The notes below the pieces were generated by a model that did no database searches, was not told the origin of the DNA, and was given only the letters and a program-made list of their open reading frames with translations. DNA of 64,000 nt, from positions 744,001 to 808,000 of the forward strand of contig NZ_CP046914.1 in assembly GCF_009789675.1 (NCBI RefSeq). The letters are read 5' to 3'. Source of the DNA: Paraburkholderia acidisoli (lineage in GTDB: Bacteria; Pseudomonadota; Gammaproteobacteria; Burkholderiales; Burkholderiaceae). The position numbers were made by a program, and so were the translations under genes. Positions 50,797-59,331 of the stretch are shown here, in pieces (within the stretch, counting starts at the first letter, position 1; every line of letters starts with the position of its first letter).

Positions 50797-52482
50797 GTGT
50801 CTGCCAATCACCCGCTGCAAACTTCCGCCCCGCGCGCTTCAACCGCCGGCCGTGTACTCGTGGACGCCCTGAAACTGCATGGCGTGGAGCGTATCTTCTG
50901 CGTGCCCGGAGAGAGCTATCTGGAAGTGCTCGACGCCCTTCATGACCACCCCGACATGGAGCTGATCGTCGCCAAGCATGAAGGCGCGGCGGCAAACATG
51001 GCGGAAGCCGACGGCAAGCTGACCGGCCGCCCCGGCATCTGCATGGTCACACGCGGTCCTGGCGCGACTCACGCGAGCATCGGTGTCCACATCGCGCAGC
51101 AGGATTCCACGCCGATGATTCTCTTCGTGGGCCAGATCGCGCGCGCGCACTGGGGCCGCGAAGCGTTCCAGGAAGTCGACTACCAAGAAATGTTCGGGTC
51201 GATGGCGAAGCTCGTTATCCAGATCGAAGACGAGCATCGTATGGGCGAGCTGATGGCGAAGGCGTTTCATACCGCCGTATCGGGGCGCCCCGGACCGGTG
51301 GTCGTCTCGCTTCCCGAAGATATGCTCGTCGCCGCGACGACTTCCCAGGCGTGTCTCGCAACCCCCATCGAAACGCCGGCGGTCAGTGCGACCTCCTTAA
51401 AGGCGATCGAGGCCGAACTGAAATCGGCGCAACGCCCGCTGGTCGTGGTCGGCGGCAGCACCTGGACCGGGCAAGGCATCGAAGACATCCGGGCCTTCGC
51501 CAGAGCATGGAATGTGCCGGTGGCGTGTTCGTTCCGCCGGCAAGATATCGTCGACAACAACGACCCGCAGTACGTGGGGCATATGAGCCTGGGCATGAGC
51601 CCGATGCTGAAAGAGATGGTCGCATCGGCCGACGTGATCGTCTCGCTCGGCAGCCGGCTGGGGGACGTGGCAACCGACGCGTACTCGCTGCTGAGCGTGC
51701 CGGTCCCGAGGCAACGGTTGATCATGTGCCATCGGGAGGCAGGCGAGCTCGGGCGCGTCTTCCAGGCGGCGCAGGCGATTCAGATCGACCCCAACGCCAT
51801 GGCCGCGGCGCTGTGCACGTTGCGCGCGCCCGAGGCCCCGGCGTGGCACGCATGGACGCAACAAGGCCGCGCTGCGTTCGAAGCGTTCACGGCGCTGAAC
51901 CCGGCCTCGCCCGCGGTGAATGGGGTGAATCTCACCGAGGTCATGTTGCATCTGACCTCGACGCTGCCCGCCAACTCCGTACTCACGAACGGCGCGGGAA
52001 ACTATTCCGTCTGGCTGCATCGCTATTACCGCTACCGTGCGGCACGTACCGAACTCGCGTCCACCTGCGGCGCGATGGGCTACGGCCTCCCCGCCGCCGT
52101 GGCCGCAGGATTGCGACACAAGGACCGCACGGTCGTTTGCGTCGCCGGTGACGGCTGTTTCCTGATGTACCCGCAAGAACTCGCCACCGCTGTCGAATAT
52201 GGCGCGCGCCTGATCGTCCTCGTCGTCAACAACGGCATGTACGGGACGATCCGCATGCACCAGGAGCGCGAGTACCCCGGACGCGTGAGCGGTACCCGCC
52301 TGCGCGGGCCCGACTACGTCGCTCTGGCGAAGGCGTTCGGCGCGCATGCGGAACGGGTGACTTCGGCCGAAGCCTTCCCCGCTGCCTTCGAGCGGGCACG
52401 GGAAGCGGGCGGCGTCGCGCTCATCGAACTGATCACCGACCCGCTGCAGATTACCCCCGAGAAGCGCCTCGACACGGTTTGA
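50797..52482 (+). CDS. ThDP-dependent enzyme (acetolactate synthase/benzoylformate decarboxylase superfamily)
   Basis: A 561-residue ThDP enzyme. The catalytic Glu is in VAKHEGAAANMAEADGKL, and the ThDP-Mg motif is GDGCFLMYPQELATAVEYG ending in VVNN. The middle region (GREAFQEVDYQEMFGSMAK) is like that of acetolactate synthases, so a carboligase cannot be excluded. Placed after a 2-hydroxy-acid dehydrogenase and next to an aldehyde dehydrogenase, a 2-oxo-acid decarboxylase is the simplest reading (inference). The start is GTG 50797 with AAAAGG upstream. It is clearly different from MdlC, so this is not a simple duplication. Confidence 0.87.
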   Translation: MSANHPLQTSAPRASTAGRVLVDALKLHGVERIFCVPGESYLEVLDALHDHPDMELIVAKHEGAAANMAEADGKLTGRPGICMVTRGPGATHASIGVHIAQQDSTPMILFVGQIARAHWGREAFQEVDYQEMFGSMAKLVIQIEDEHRMGELMAKAFHTAVSGRPGPVVVSLPEDMLVAATTSQACLATPIETPAVSATSLKAIEAELKSAQRPLVVVGGSTWTGQGIEDIRAFARAWNVPVACSFRRQDIVDNNDPQYVGHMSLGMSPMLKEMVASADVIVSLGSRLGDVATDAYSLLSVPVPRQRLIMCHREAGELGRVFQAAQAIQIDPNAMAAALCTLRAPEAPAWHAWTQQGRAAFEAFTALNPASPAVNGVNLTEVMLHLTSTLPANSVLTNGAGNYSVWLHRYYRYRAARTELASTCGAMGYGLPAAVAAGLRHKDRTVVCVAGDGCFLMYPQELATAVEYGARLIVLVVNNGMYGTIRMHQEREYPGRVSGTRLRGPDYVALAKAFGAHAERVTSAEAFPAAFERAREAGGVALIELITDPLQITPEKRLDTV

Positions 52483-52580
52483 GCCGCACGGAACCGAAGA
52501 GAACGTCGATCAGTCTGGCCAGGCGCGGGCTGAACATCGCCGTGCTTTGCCCATAAAAGAGAAAAGGTGAAGGAGATAAC

Positions 52581-53897
52581 ATGAACAAGGTCATTGAGCC
52601 CACGCCGAAGGTGAAAGCCATCCAGCGAGGCGCGTTGACGATGCTGGTCATCAGCGGAGTGATCAGTACCATCGACCGCGCGGCGCTCGCCGTGGCGAAT
52701 CCCCTGATTCGCCACGACATGGGACTGTCGGTGGCGGAAATGGGCTTCCTGCTCTCCGCATTTCTGTGGGCCTATGCGTTCGCGCAATTGCCTGTTGGTG
52801 TCCTGCTGGACCGCTTCGGTCCGCGCTGGCTGCTCGCGGGCGGACTGGCGCTCTGGTCCGCGGCGCAGGCCATGTGCGGCATGGTGAACAACACGGTGCA
52901 GTTCGCCGTCGCCCGCGCGCTGCTCGGCGTTGGCGAGGCGCCTCAATTCCCGACGGGTGCGCGGGTCACGCGCGACTGGTTCGCGGCTCGTCACCGCGGG
53001 CGCGCGACCGGCACGTTTATCAGTTCTTCCTATCTGGGAACCGGAGTCGCCGCGCCGTTCCTGACCGTGTTGATGCTGAACTTCGGCTGGCACAACATGT
53101 TCATCATCATGGGCGTGCTCGGGCTGGTCATGGCGGCGATCTGGGCGGCGTTTTACCGTAGCCCGGCCGACGTCGCGTTGACGGCCGAAGAGCATGCCTA
53201 TCGCCAGGCCGGCGACGAAATCAAGGCGGCCTCGAGGCAAAGCCTGACGGCGAAGCAGTGGGGCAGCCTGCTGAAGGACCGCACGACCCTCGGCCTCGTG
53301 CTCGGGTACTTCGGCATCACCTACGTGAGCTGGCTGTTCCAGAGCTGGTTGCCCGGATATCTGCAAATGGAGCGCCACATGAGCATTGCGAAGGTGGGCT
53401 GGACGGCGGCCATTCCCTACACCTGCGCGGTACTCGGTGCCCTGTCGGCAGGTTTTGTCGTCGACAAACTCGCCAATGCGGGCTTCAGCCTGACCAACAG
53501 CCGCCGGCTGCCCATCTGCGTCATCTTGCTTCTCGAAACCGCCATGGTCGCATCCGCTGCGGTGGCGCCGAGCAACGCGGTCGCGGTTGCGGCCATTTCG
53601 GGCGCCATGTTCTGCGGTGCGGCCGCCGCAAGTATCGCGTGGTCGGCCATCAGCGTATTGAGTCCAACCGCGTTCACCGGCTCGCTGGGCGCGTTGCAGA
53701 ACTTCGGCGGCTTCACGGGCGGCGCATTGGCGCCCATTGTTACCGGCCTCATCGTTCAGGCGACCGGTTCGTTCGTCGTGGCGCTGTTCGTCGGCGCCGG
53801 TCTGGTGTTGCTGGCCGCCTGCTCGTATCTGTTTCTCGTTCGCGGTCCCATCACGCGGCTCGAGGCGGAGCCGATGGGAGCCGTGAAGGCGGCATGA
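52581..53897 (+). CDS. MFS transporter, anion:cation symporter (ACS) type
   Basis: A 438-residue major facilitator with 12 helices. Helix 1 has ISGVISTIDRAALAVANP, helix 2 leads to the motif LDRFGPRWLLAGG, and ALLGVGEAPQFPTGARVTRDW is the marker of the ACS (glucarate/phthalate/hexuronate) group. It probably imports the organic acid handled by the operon. A GAAGGAG ribosome binding site precedes ATG 52581. It lies 98 bp after the ThDP enzyme gene. Confidence 0.88.
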   Translation: MNKVIEPTPKVKAIQRGALTMLVISGVISTIDRAALAVANPLIRHDMGLSVAEMGFLLSAFLWAYAFAQLPVGVLLDRFGPRWLLAGGLALWSAAQAMCGMVNNTVQFAVARALLGVGEAPQFPTGARVTRDWFAARHRGRATGTFISSSYLGTGVAAPFLTVLMLNFGWHNMFIIMGVLGLVMAAIWAAFYRSPADVALTAEEHAYRQAGDEIKAASRQSLTAKQWGSLLKDRTTLGLVLGYFGITYVSWLFQSWLPGYLQMERHMSIAKVGWTAAIPYTCAVLGALSAGFVVDKLANAGFSLTNSRRLPICVILLLETAMVASAAVAPSNAVAVAAISGAMFCGAAAASIAWSAISVLSPTAFTGSLGALQNFGGFTGGALAPIVTGLIVQATGSFVVALFVGAGLVLLAACSYLFLVRGPITRLEAEPMGAVKAA

Positions 53898-53981
53898 GCG
53901 GCGCAGCCGCCAGCTGATCGCGTCCGCCAAAAACACAAAGGGCGTAACGGTGACGTTGCGCGCTTCGGTACTCGCGGTCTC

Positions 53982-54025
53982 CGGTAGGGCTGGCTGTATT
54001 GCGTTATGGTACGGTAGGACCGGCT
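53982..54025. repeat. 14-bp direct repeat upstream of the LysR gene
   Basis: CGGTAGGGCTGGCT (53982-53995) and CGGTAGGACCGGCT (54012-54025) match at 12 of 14 positions and are exactly 30 bp apart, near three helical turns. They lie 60-105 bp before the LysR start and may be a regulatory pair. Confidence 0.4.
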
Positions 54026-54087
54026 TTAGAAGCCGTGCCCACTGGAGGCCTGTTTCACAACGGTATGACGCGTCGCGCGACAAAAGA

Positions 54088-55017
54088 ATGGACCTGAACG
54101 TACTCGAGTATTTCTGCACCATCGCCAAGGCGGGAAGCCTCTCGAAGGCCGCCGCCGTGCTGGGAATCGAACAGTCGACCTTGACGCGGCACATCGGCAA
54201 ACTCGAAGACTCGGTGGGCGTCAAGCTGTTCCATCGAACCGGCCGGGGCATGGTGCTCAACGAGAAAGGCCAGATCTTTTTCGAGTACGCGAACGAGATG
54301 ACCGAAGCGGCCGACCGGGCGCGCAAGGTCGCGCGGGAACTGGCGGCGCAAGGTCCCGCGCACATCATCGTGGCGGCTCAACCCACGTTGGCGCAAGTCA
54401 CCTTCGGCCCGATTCTTCACGCGCTCAAGCGCGAGTATCCAACGACCACGGTGCGATTTGTCGAGGCGCTGGGCAGTCAGATTTTGACGTGGCTCCAGGA
54501 AGGCAAAGTGGACGTTGCCTTGCTGTACATGCCCAGCAATTCGAAACTGATTCCCCATGAGCGGCTGGTCCAGGAGCCGTTTTATTGTCTCTCGCCTCCG
54601 GGGCCGCAGCCCAAGCAGAACTCCATGACGGCAAGAGAGTTCATCGACTTGCCGCTGGTCATTCCCAGTACGGCTCACGGCATTCGGACCCAGGCTCAGT
54701 CGTTTGCCGACCGCTACGGAAAGCGCCTGAACATCTCCGTGGAATGCGATGGCTCGACGCACCTGATGCGCCAGCTCGTGCAGATGGGACATGGGCATAC
54801 CTTGTTGCCATTCGCTTCTGCCGCGAGCGAAGTATCGGCAGGCTTGATGCGCGCGACACGTATCGACGATAGCGAAGCCGTGCGATCCGTGGTGATGGCG
54901 ACGACGACGGGAAAGGTCCCGATGGTCGGCCTCTCTCGCGTGACGGGAATCATCAAAGAAACCATCGCTGAAATCGTGGCCCGGAAGCAGTGGCCTGGCG
55001 TCGACAAGATGAGTTGA
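54088..55017 (+). CDS. LysR-family regulator of the second hydroxy-acid cluster (probable)
   Basis: A 309-residue LysR regulator (MDLNVLEYFCTIAKAGSLSK, AAAVLGIEQSTLTRHIGKLE). The effector domain starts near residue 90 (HIIVAAQPTLAQVTFGPIL). ATG 54088 was chosen because it directly precedes the DNA-binding helices; upstream in-frame codons look non-coding. It is the last regulator in the operon's direction and lies between the transporter and the beta-propeller gene. It is the best candidate to bind the CATA-N5-TATG boxes at 47102 and 55124 (inference). Confidence 0.88.
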   Translation: MDLNVLEYFCTIAKAGSLSKAAAVLGIEQSTLTRHIGKLEDSVGVKLFHRTGRGMVLNEKGQIFFEYANEMTEAADRARKVARELAAQGPAHIIVAAQPTLAQVTFGPILHALKREYPTTTVRFVEALGSQILTWLQEGKVDVALLYMPSNSKLIPHERLVQEPFYCLSPPGPQPKQNSMTAREFIDLPLVIPSTAHGIRTQAQSFADRYGKRLNISVECDGSTHLMRQLVQMGHGHTLLPFASAASEVSAGLMRATRIDDSEAVRSVVMATTTGKVPMVGLSRVTGIIKETIAEIVARKQWPGVDKMS

Positions 55018-55055
55018 TCGTGTCGTAAACGCTAAGTCTGCGGTCAGACTTTCTA

Positions 55056-55115
55056 TTCCATAAAATTAGTTATCCGTATGGAAATTCACGCCATGAAAAT
55101 GCATGCGATTTTCAT
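55056..55115. promoter_or_regulatory. Two large inverted repeats upstream of the beta-propeller gene
   Basis: TTCCATA-N14-TATGGAA (55056-55083) and ATGAAAAT-N7-ATTTTCAT (55093-55115) are perfect dyads within 60 bp, between the LysR stop and the CATA-N5-TATG box. They may be operators or a weak terminator for the LysR gene. Confidence 0.45.
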
Positions 55116-55123
55116 GATCGGTT

Positions 55124-55136
55124 CATAGCTGATATG
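55124..55136. promoter_or_regulatory. CATA-N5-TATG box upstream of the beta-propeller gene
   Basis: CATAGCTGATATG within TTCATAGCTGATATGCG, 111 bp before the start codon. It matches the element at 47100-47116 in 15 of 17 positions. Confidence 0.6.
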
Positions 55137-55246
55137 CGCCTGTGCCGTAGATACACGCGGCTGCCCCACGTTAGGATGATTTTGCCGGTCGCATTACCCT
55201 GGTCGGCGAACCATCGCGGCCCATAAAATCAACGGAGACAGGTTTC

Positions 55247-56443
55247 TTGAAGACACAGAATCAATTCGGAGTTCGAACGAAGCTACGCTATTGCGGCATC
55301 GTCATCGCCTCAGCTATCGCACTCTGCGCGAGCGCGAACAGTCAGGCCGACCTGTTGTTCAGCACGAACGATGGTCACACGGCGCTGAAGGATGGCCAGC
55401 TCGTCGCGGCGTCGCCGCAGCATGCGGATACGCTGACTGTCTACGAGAGCGCGCAAAGTCGCCTCAAGCTGCTCACCACGTTCGACATGGCCGGAAGCGT
55501 CGTGGGCCCTCCGATGGCGCTCTGGGTATCGCCCGACGCATCGTGGGGCATCGCGACGGCGTCCACGTCGCTCGACACCGAACACGCGGGCGAGATCAAG
55601 CCCGATACCCAGGTCAACGTGTTCGAAATTGGCGGCACGCCGCATGGGTCCGAGATTCGGGTGGTCCAGCATTTGTCCGCTGGCGCTGGCGCAGCTTCCG
55701 TCCGTGTCTCGCCCGACGGGAAATACGCGGCGGTTGCCAATCGCGACGGCGGCACGGTGAGCTTCTTCACGATTTCGGGCCACGCGCTCAGCCCGTTCCA
55801 GACGTTCACCTACAAGAAGGATTCGGGTCCCAATGGGGCGGTTTTCCTCGGCGATAGCCGGACGGTCCTGGTGACCATGAACAAGGAGAACCGGGTCAGC
55901 ATTCTCCACATCGACGGTGACAGCGTGGAAGAGGATGCGCGCTCCATCACGACCGGCATCGCCCCGCTCACGATCGAGCTGAGCCCGGCGGGCGGTCTGG
56001 TCGCCGTTTCCAACATGGGACGCAGTGCGGGTGATGTGGACACCGTCAGCATCATCGACGTTAGCAAGACACCGTTCCGCACGATCGACACGGTCGCGGT
56101 TCCGAGCGGGCCGGAGCCGATGAAGTTTTCGCCGGACGGACGGTATCTCACGGTCGGTTCGGAAGACGGCACCACGAAGGCGAAGTCTTCGCCGTTCTGG
56201 CATGCGAACGGGTACTTGAGCGTATTCGAGGTCGAGAACGGCCGGCTCCATCTGAAAGCCCAGGAGAAGTCGGGGGGCTGGATGGAGGGCATTGCTTACT
56301 CCAAAGACGGCCAGCGCATCTACGTCCAGGATATGAACGAGAACGTCATCCTCGCCTATGGCTGGAACGGCACGAAGCTGCAACTTCTGGAGAAACGGCC
56401 CGCTGCGGCGGGTCCGTCGGCGTTCGCAACGGCGTGGCGTTGA
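55247..56443 (+). CDS. Exported beta-propeller protein (YVTN/lactonase-like)
   Basis: A 398-residue protein with a signal peptide (hydrophobic core IVIASAIALCASANSQA). The mature part holds repeated blades of the form VRVSPDGKYAAVANRDGGTV, MKFSPDGRYLTVGSEDGTT and IAYSKDGQRIYVQDMNEN, as in YVTN or 6-phosphogluconolactonase-type seven-bladed propellers. The start is TTG 55247, chosen because GGAGACAGG lies upstream and no ATG fits before the signal. It shares a promoter box with the aldolase operon. A periplasmic lactonase or binding protein acting on the same substrate is possible (inference). A terminator follows. Confidence 0.75.
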   Translation: MKTQNQFGVRTKLRYCGIVIASAIALCASANSQADLLFSTNDGHTALKDGQLVAASPQHADTLTVYESAQSRLKLLTTFDMAGSVVGPPMALWVSPDASWGIATASTSLDTEHAGEIKPDTQVNVFEIGGTPHGSEIRVVQHLSAGAGAASVRVSPDGKYAAVANRDGGTVSFFTISGHALSPFQTFTYKKDSGPNGAVFLGDSRTVLVTMNKENRVSILHIDGDSVEEDARSITTGIAPLTIELSPAGGLVAVSNMGRSAGDVDTVSIIDVSKTPFRTIDTVAVPSGPEPMKFSPDGRYLTVGSEDGTTKAKSSPFWHANGYLSVFEVENGRLHLKAQEKSGGWMEGIAYSKDGQRIYVQDMNENVILAYGWNGTKLQLLEKRPAAAGPSAFATAWR

Positions 56444-56476
56444 TGCGGCGAGGAAACACACGAGCGCCAGAAACGC

Positions 56477-56505
56477 AAAAGCCGGCTAACGAAGCCGGCT
56501 TTTTT
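56477..56505. terminator. Bidirectional rho-independent terminator
   Basis: A 7-bp GC stem (GCCGGCT / AGCCGGC, loop AACGA) is extended by AAAA/TTTT pairing and a T run on both strands. It ends the beta-propeller transcript and, from the other side, the tRNA transcript. Confidence 0.85.
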
Positions 56506-56555
56506 GCGTTCATTCACCGCATGGGGAAATTGTCTTTTCAGACACGCTGACTATC

Positions 56556-56643
56556 TGGTGGGCCGGGTGGGGTTCGAACCCACGACGTCCTTTCGGAGGC
56601 GGATTATGAGTCCGCTGCCTGCAACCAACACGGCGTCCGGCCC
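56556..56643 (-). tRNA. tRNA with CAT anticodon and class II (long) variable arm
   Basis: An 88-nt cloverleaf on the minus strand with encoded CCA. Acceptor stem GGGCCGG/CCGGCCC is 7 bp and perfect, with discriminator A73. Anticodon stem GCGGA/TCCGC encloses loop CTCATAA (anticodon at 56606-56608). T arm is GTGGG-TTCGAAC-CCCAC. The variable region is 15 nt (56584-56598) and can form a TCC/GGA stem, so this is a class II tRNA. The D stem is only 3 bp (GCC/GGC). Position 8 is A rather than the almost universal U, with T at 14. CAT normally means Met, fMet or Ile2, none of which has a long arm. Identity is therefore uncertain; a tRNA-like pseudogene is possible. Confidence 0.7.
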
Positions 56644-56665
56644 ACGATATTTTCAGCGGTCAACA

Positions 56666-56699
56666 AAAAAGCCCGGTCTACCCAAAGGCCGGGCTTTTT
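56666..56699. terminator. Rho-independent terminator after rpoD
   Basis: An 11-bp stem (AAAAAGCCCGG / CCGGGCTTTTT, 12-nt loop) with T runs on both strands lies between the rpoD stop and the tRNA. It ends rpoD transcription, unless read-through supplies the tRNA. Confidence 0.85.
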
Positions 56700-56782
56700 G
56701 ACGACAGGCCGACATACTACACGAAAGCAGGCCGGCCTGACCAGCGGGCGCGAGACTTCCGCGCACTACACCCGTACCGGGC

Positions 56783-59185
56783 TCAATTTCCTTCGAGGAA
56801 GGACTTGAGCTTGTCCGAACGGCTCGGGTGACGCAGCTTGCGCAGCGCCTTCGCTTCGATCTGGCGAATACGCTCGCGCGTGACGTCGAACTGCTTGCCG
56901 ACTTCTTCGAGCGTGTGGTCCGTGCTCATTTCGATACCGAAGCGCATGCGCAGCACCTTCGCCTCGCGCGGCGTGAGCGAGTCGAGCACGTCCTTCACGA
57001 CGTCGCGCATCGAAGCATGCAACGCGGCGTCGGCGGGCGCCACCGTGTTGTTGTCCTCGATGAAGTCGCCGAGATGCGAGTCGTCGTCGTCGCCGATGGG
57101 CGTTTCCATGGAGATCGGTTCCTTCGCGATCTTCATGATCTTGCGGATCTTGTCCTCCGGCATTTCCATCTTCTCGGCCAGCGTTGCCGGATCCGGCTCG
57201 AGACCGGTTTCCTGCAGGATCTGACGCGAGATGCGGTTCATCTTGTTGATCGTCTCGATCATGTGAACCGGAATGCGGATCGTGCGCGCCTGGTCCGCGA
57301 TCGACCGCGTGATGGCCTGACGAATCCACCACGTTGCGTAGGTCGAAAACTTGTAGCCGCGACGATATTCGAACTTGTCCACCGCCTTCATCAAACCGAT
57401 GTTGCCTTCCTGGATCAGATCGAGGAATTGCAGGCCACGGTTCGTGTACTTCTTGGCGATGGAGATCACGAGACGCAGGTTCGCCTCGGTCATTTCGCGC
57501 TTGGCCTGACGCGCCTTCAGTTCGCCGGCCGCCATCTGGCGGTTGGTTTCCTTGAGGTCCTTGAGCGGCAGCACCACACGCGCCTGCAAGTCGAGCAGGC
57601 GCTGCTGCTGTTCGCGGATAGCGGGAATGTTGCGCGAGAGAATGGCGCTATACGAGTGCGGTTCGCCCACGACCTTCTCCGACCACTCGAGGTCGGTTTC
57701 GTTGCCGGGGAAACGCGCGATGAACTCCGAGCGCGGCATGCCGCACTTGTCCACGACCGTGTGCAGGATCTGGCGTTCGACCTGACGCACTTCGTCAACC
57801 TGAGCGCGCAGCGTGTCGCACAGACGCTCCACCGTTCGCGCGGTGAAGCGGATCGACATGAGCTCGTTCTGGATGGTTTCCTGCGCCTTGAGATAGGACT
57901 TCGACTTGTAGCCCTCCTTCTCGAAGGCGCGGCGCATCTTGTCGAACCACTCGCTGATGAGGCCGAACTTTTCGAGCGAAGCGCGCTTCAAGGCTTCGAG
58001 CTGCGCCGCGTTGGCCGTCGCCTGCGCCGCGCCGTCGTCCTCTTCTTCCTCTTCCTCGCTCTCTTCCTCTTCTTCCTCTTCGTCCTCGTTCTCGATCTCT
58101 TCGGCCTGCTTGGCGTCGAAGCCGTCGGTGTCTTCGGCGTTCGGATCGATCAGGCCGTCGACGAGTTCGTCCACGCGGATCTCGTCGTTCGCGACGCGCT
58201 CGGCCATCGCGAGAATGTCGGCGATGGTGGTCGGGCACGCGGAGATCGCCATGACCATGTGCTTGAGGCCGTCTTCAATGCGCTTGGCGATTTCGATTTC
58301 GCCTTCGCGCGTGAGCAGCTCGACCGTGCCCATTTCGCGCATGTACATGCGCACGGGGTCGGTCGTGCGGCCGAATTCGGAGTCGACGGTCGAGAGCGCG
58401 ACTTCGGCTTCTTCCTCGACTTCGTCGTCGGAAGACGCGTTGGGTGCGTTGTCGTTGAGCAGCAGCGTTTCGGCGTCGGGCGCCTGCTCGTAGACGGCCA
58501 CGCCCATGTCGTTGAACGTGCTGATGATGCCTTCGATCGCCTCGGTTTCCGTGAAGTTGTCCGGGAGGTGATCGTTGATTTCCGCATACGTGAGGAAGCC
58601 GCGCTCCTTGCCGAGCTTGATGAGCGCGCGCAGCTTGGTGCGCCGCTCCTCGATCTCTTCGACGGTGCCGGGCTGCGACGACGCGAACGCGTCCTTCAGC
58701 AGCGCCTTTTCCTTGGCTCGCCGGTCTCGCGCTCGGGAGGTTTTCTCCTTCGCGGCGGGCGCGCTGTCTTCGCTCTGGGTTGCCTCGTCATCGACGGGTA
58801 CTTCATTCAGCTTTTTCGTCATGGAGTTCGCCGTACCGGCTATAGTCTCGACTCGCGACTGCTGGACAACAGCCGCTTGAACCGTGGATACGTGAGCCTC
58901 GCGCTCTGCCGCATCGTCCGCGACGGCAGGCACTTCCCTTGCACTTCTCGAACCGGACCGCTTCGTTGCCGGTTGGGACGCGGCTTTCGCCGCGCGCACA
59001 GGCGCTGCTCTTGCAGCCGAAGCAGCCATGGACTTCCTCCGGGCTGCCGGTTCGGAACGGGTACTGGACGCGTTTCCTGACGAACGGGCGGATGTTGCGA
59101 CATTGGCCTCAATGACCGTTTGGGTCGGCTCCGTCGAGCCCTTGCCAGTCGCCTTGCTTCCGCCTGCAGTCTTTGCCATTGCCAT
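56783..59185 (-). CDS. rpoD: Primary sigma factor RpoD (sigma-70)
   Basis: An 800-residue primary sigma factor. Region 1.1 follows a low-complexity Ala/Ser/Lys-rich N-terminal extension of about 120 residues. A long acidic run ([18 protein letters not shown], about residues 360-385) sits in the non-conserved region. Region 2 has [20 protein letters not shown] for -10 recognition, and region 4 has [20 protein letters not shown] for -35 recognition. E. coli RpoD has 613 residues, so the extension is notable. An alternative start is the in-frame ATG at 58822 ([14 protein letters not shown]). It lies downstream of dnaG in the usual macromolecular-synthesis order. Confidence 0.97.
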   Translation of the reverse strand: MAMAKTAGGSKATGKGSTEPTQTVIEANVATSARSSGNASSTRSEPAARRKSMAASAARAAPVRAAKAASQPATKRSGSRSAREVPAVADDAAEREAHVSTVQAAVVQQSRVETIAGTANSMTKKLNEVPVDDEATQSEDSAPAAKEKTSRARDRRAKEKALLKDAFASSQPGTVEEIEERRTKLRALIKLGKERGFLTYAEINDHLPDNFTETEAIEGIISTFNDMGVAVYEQAPDAETLLLNDNAPNASSDDEVEEEAEVALSTVDSEFGRTTDPVRMYMREMGTVELLTREGEIEIAKRIEDGLKHMVMAISACPTTIADILAMAERVANDEIRVDELVDGLIDPNAEDTDGFDAKQAEEIENEDEEEEEEESEEEEEEDDGAAQATANAAQLEALKRASLEKFGLISEWFDKMRRAFEKEGYKSKSYLKAQETIQNELMSIRFTARTVERLCDTLRAQVDEVRQVERQILHTVVDKCGMPRSEFIARFPGNETDLEWSEKVVGEPHSYSAILSRNIPAIREQQQRLLDLQARVVLPLKDLKETNRQMAAGELKARQAKREMTEANLRLVISIAKKYTNRGLQFLDLIQEGNIGLMKAVDKFEYRRGYKFSTYATWWIRQAITRSIADQARTIRIPVHMIETINKMNRISRQILQETGLEPDPATLAEKMEMPEDKIRKIMKIAKEPISMETPIGDDDDSHLGDFIEDNNTVAPADAALHASMRDVVKDVLDSLTPREAKVLRMRFGIEMSTDHTLEEVGKQFDVTRERIRQIEAKALRKLRHPSRSDKLKSFLEGN

Positions 59186-59331
59186 TCCGCCCTTGCTGGA
59201 AACCTGGACACGCCCGGATTACCCCAACCCGAGTGAATACCCACGCGCCTGCCCGGAAAAAACAAAAACAAACCGCTGAAAACCTGTAATTTTACCACGC
59301 GAGAAAAATGCGCTCCCGTGCGGTCCTTCCC

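Noticed and set aside
56556..56643. tRNA on the plus strand, suggested by GGTTCGAACC
   Set aside because: That sequence is nearly self-complementary. Only the minus strand gives a full cloverleaf with CCA at the 3' end.
56556..56643. tRNA as attachment site of an integrated element
   Set aside because: No integrase gene, repeated tRNA end or mobile genes were seen on either side within the window.
56828..59080. A 750-codon open frame antisense to rpoD
   Set aside because: The same GC effect; no domain or ribosome binding site, and it lies entirely over rpoD.
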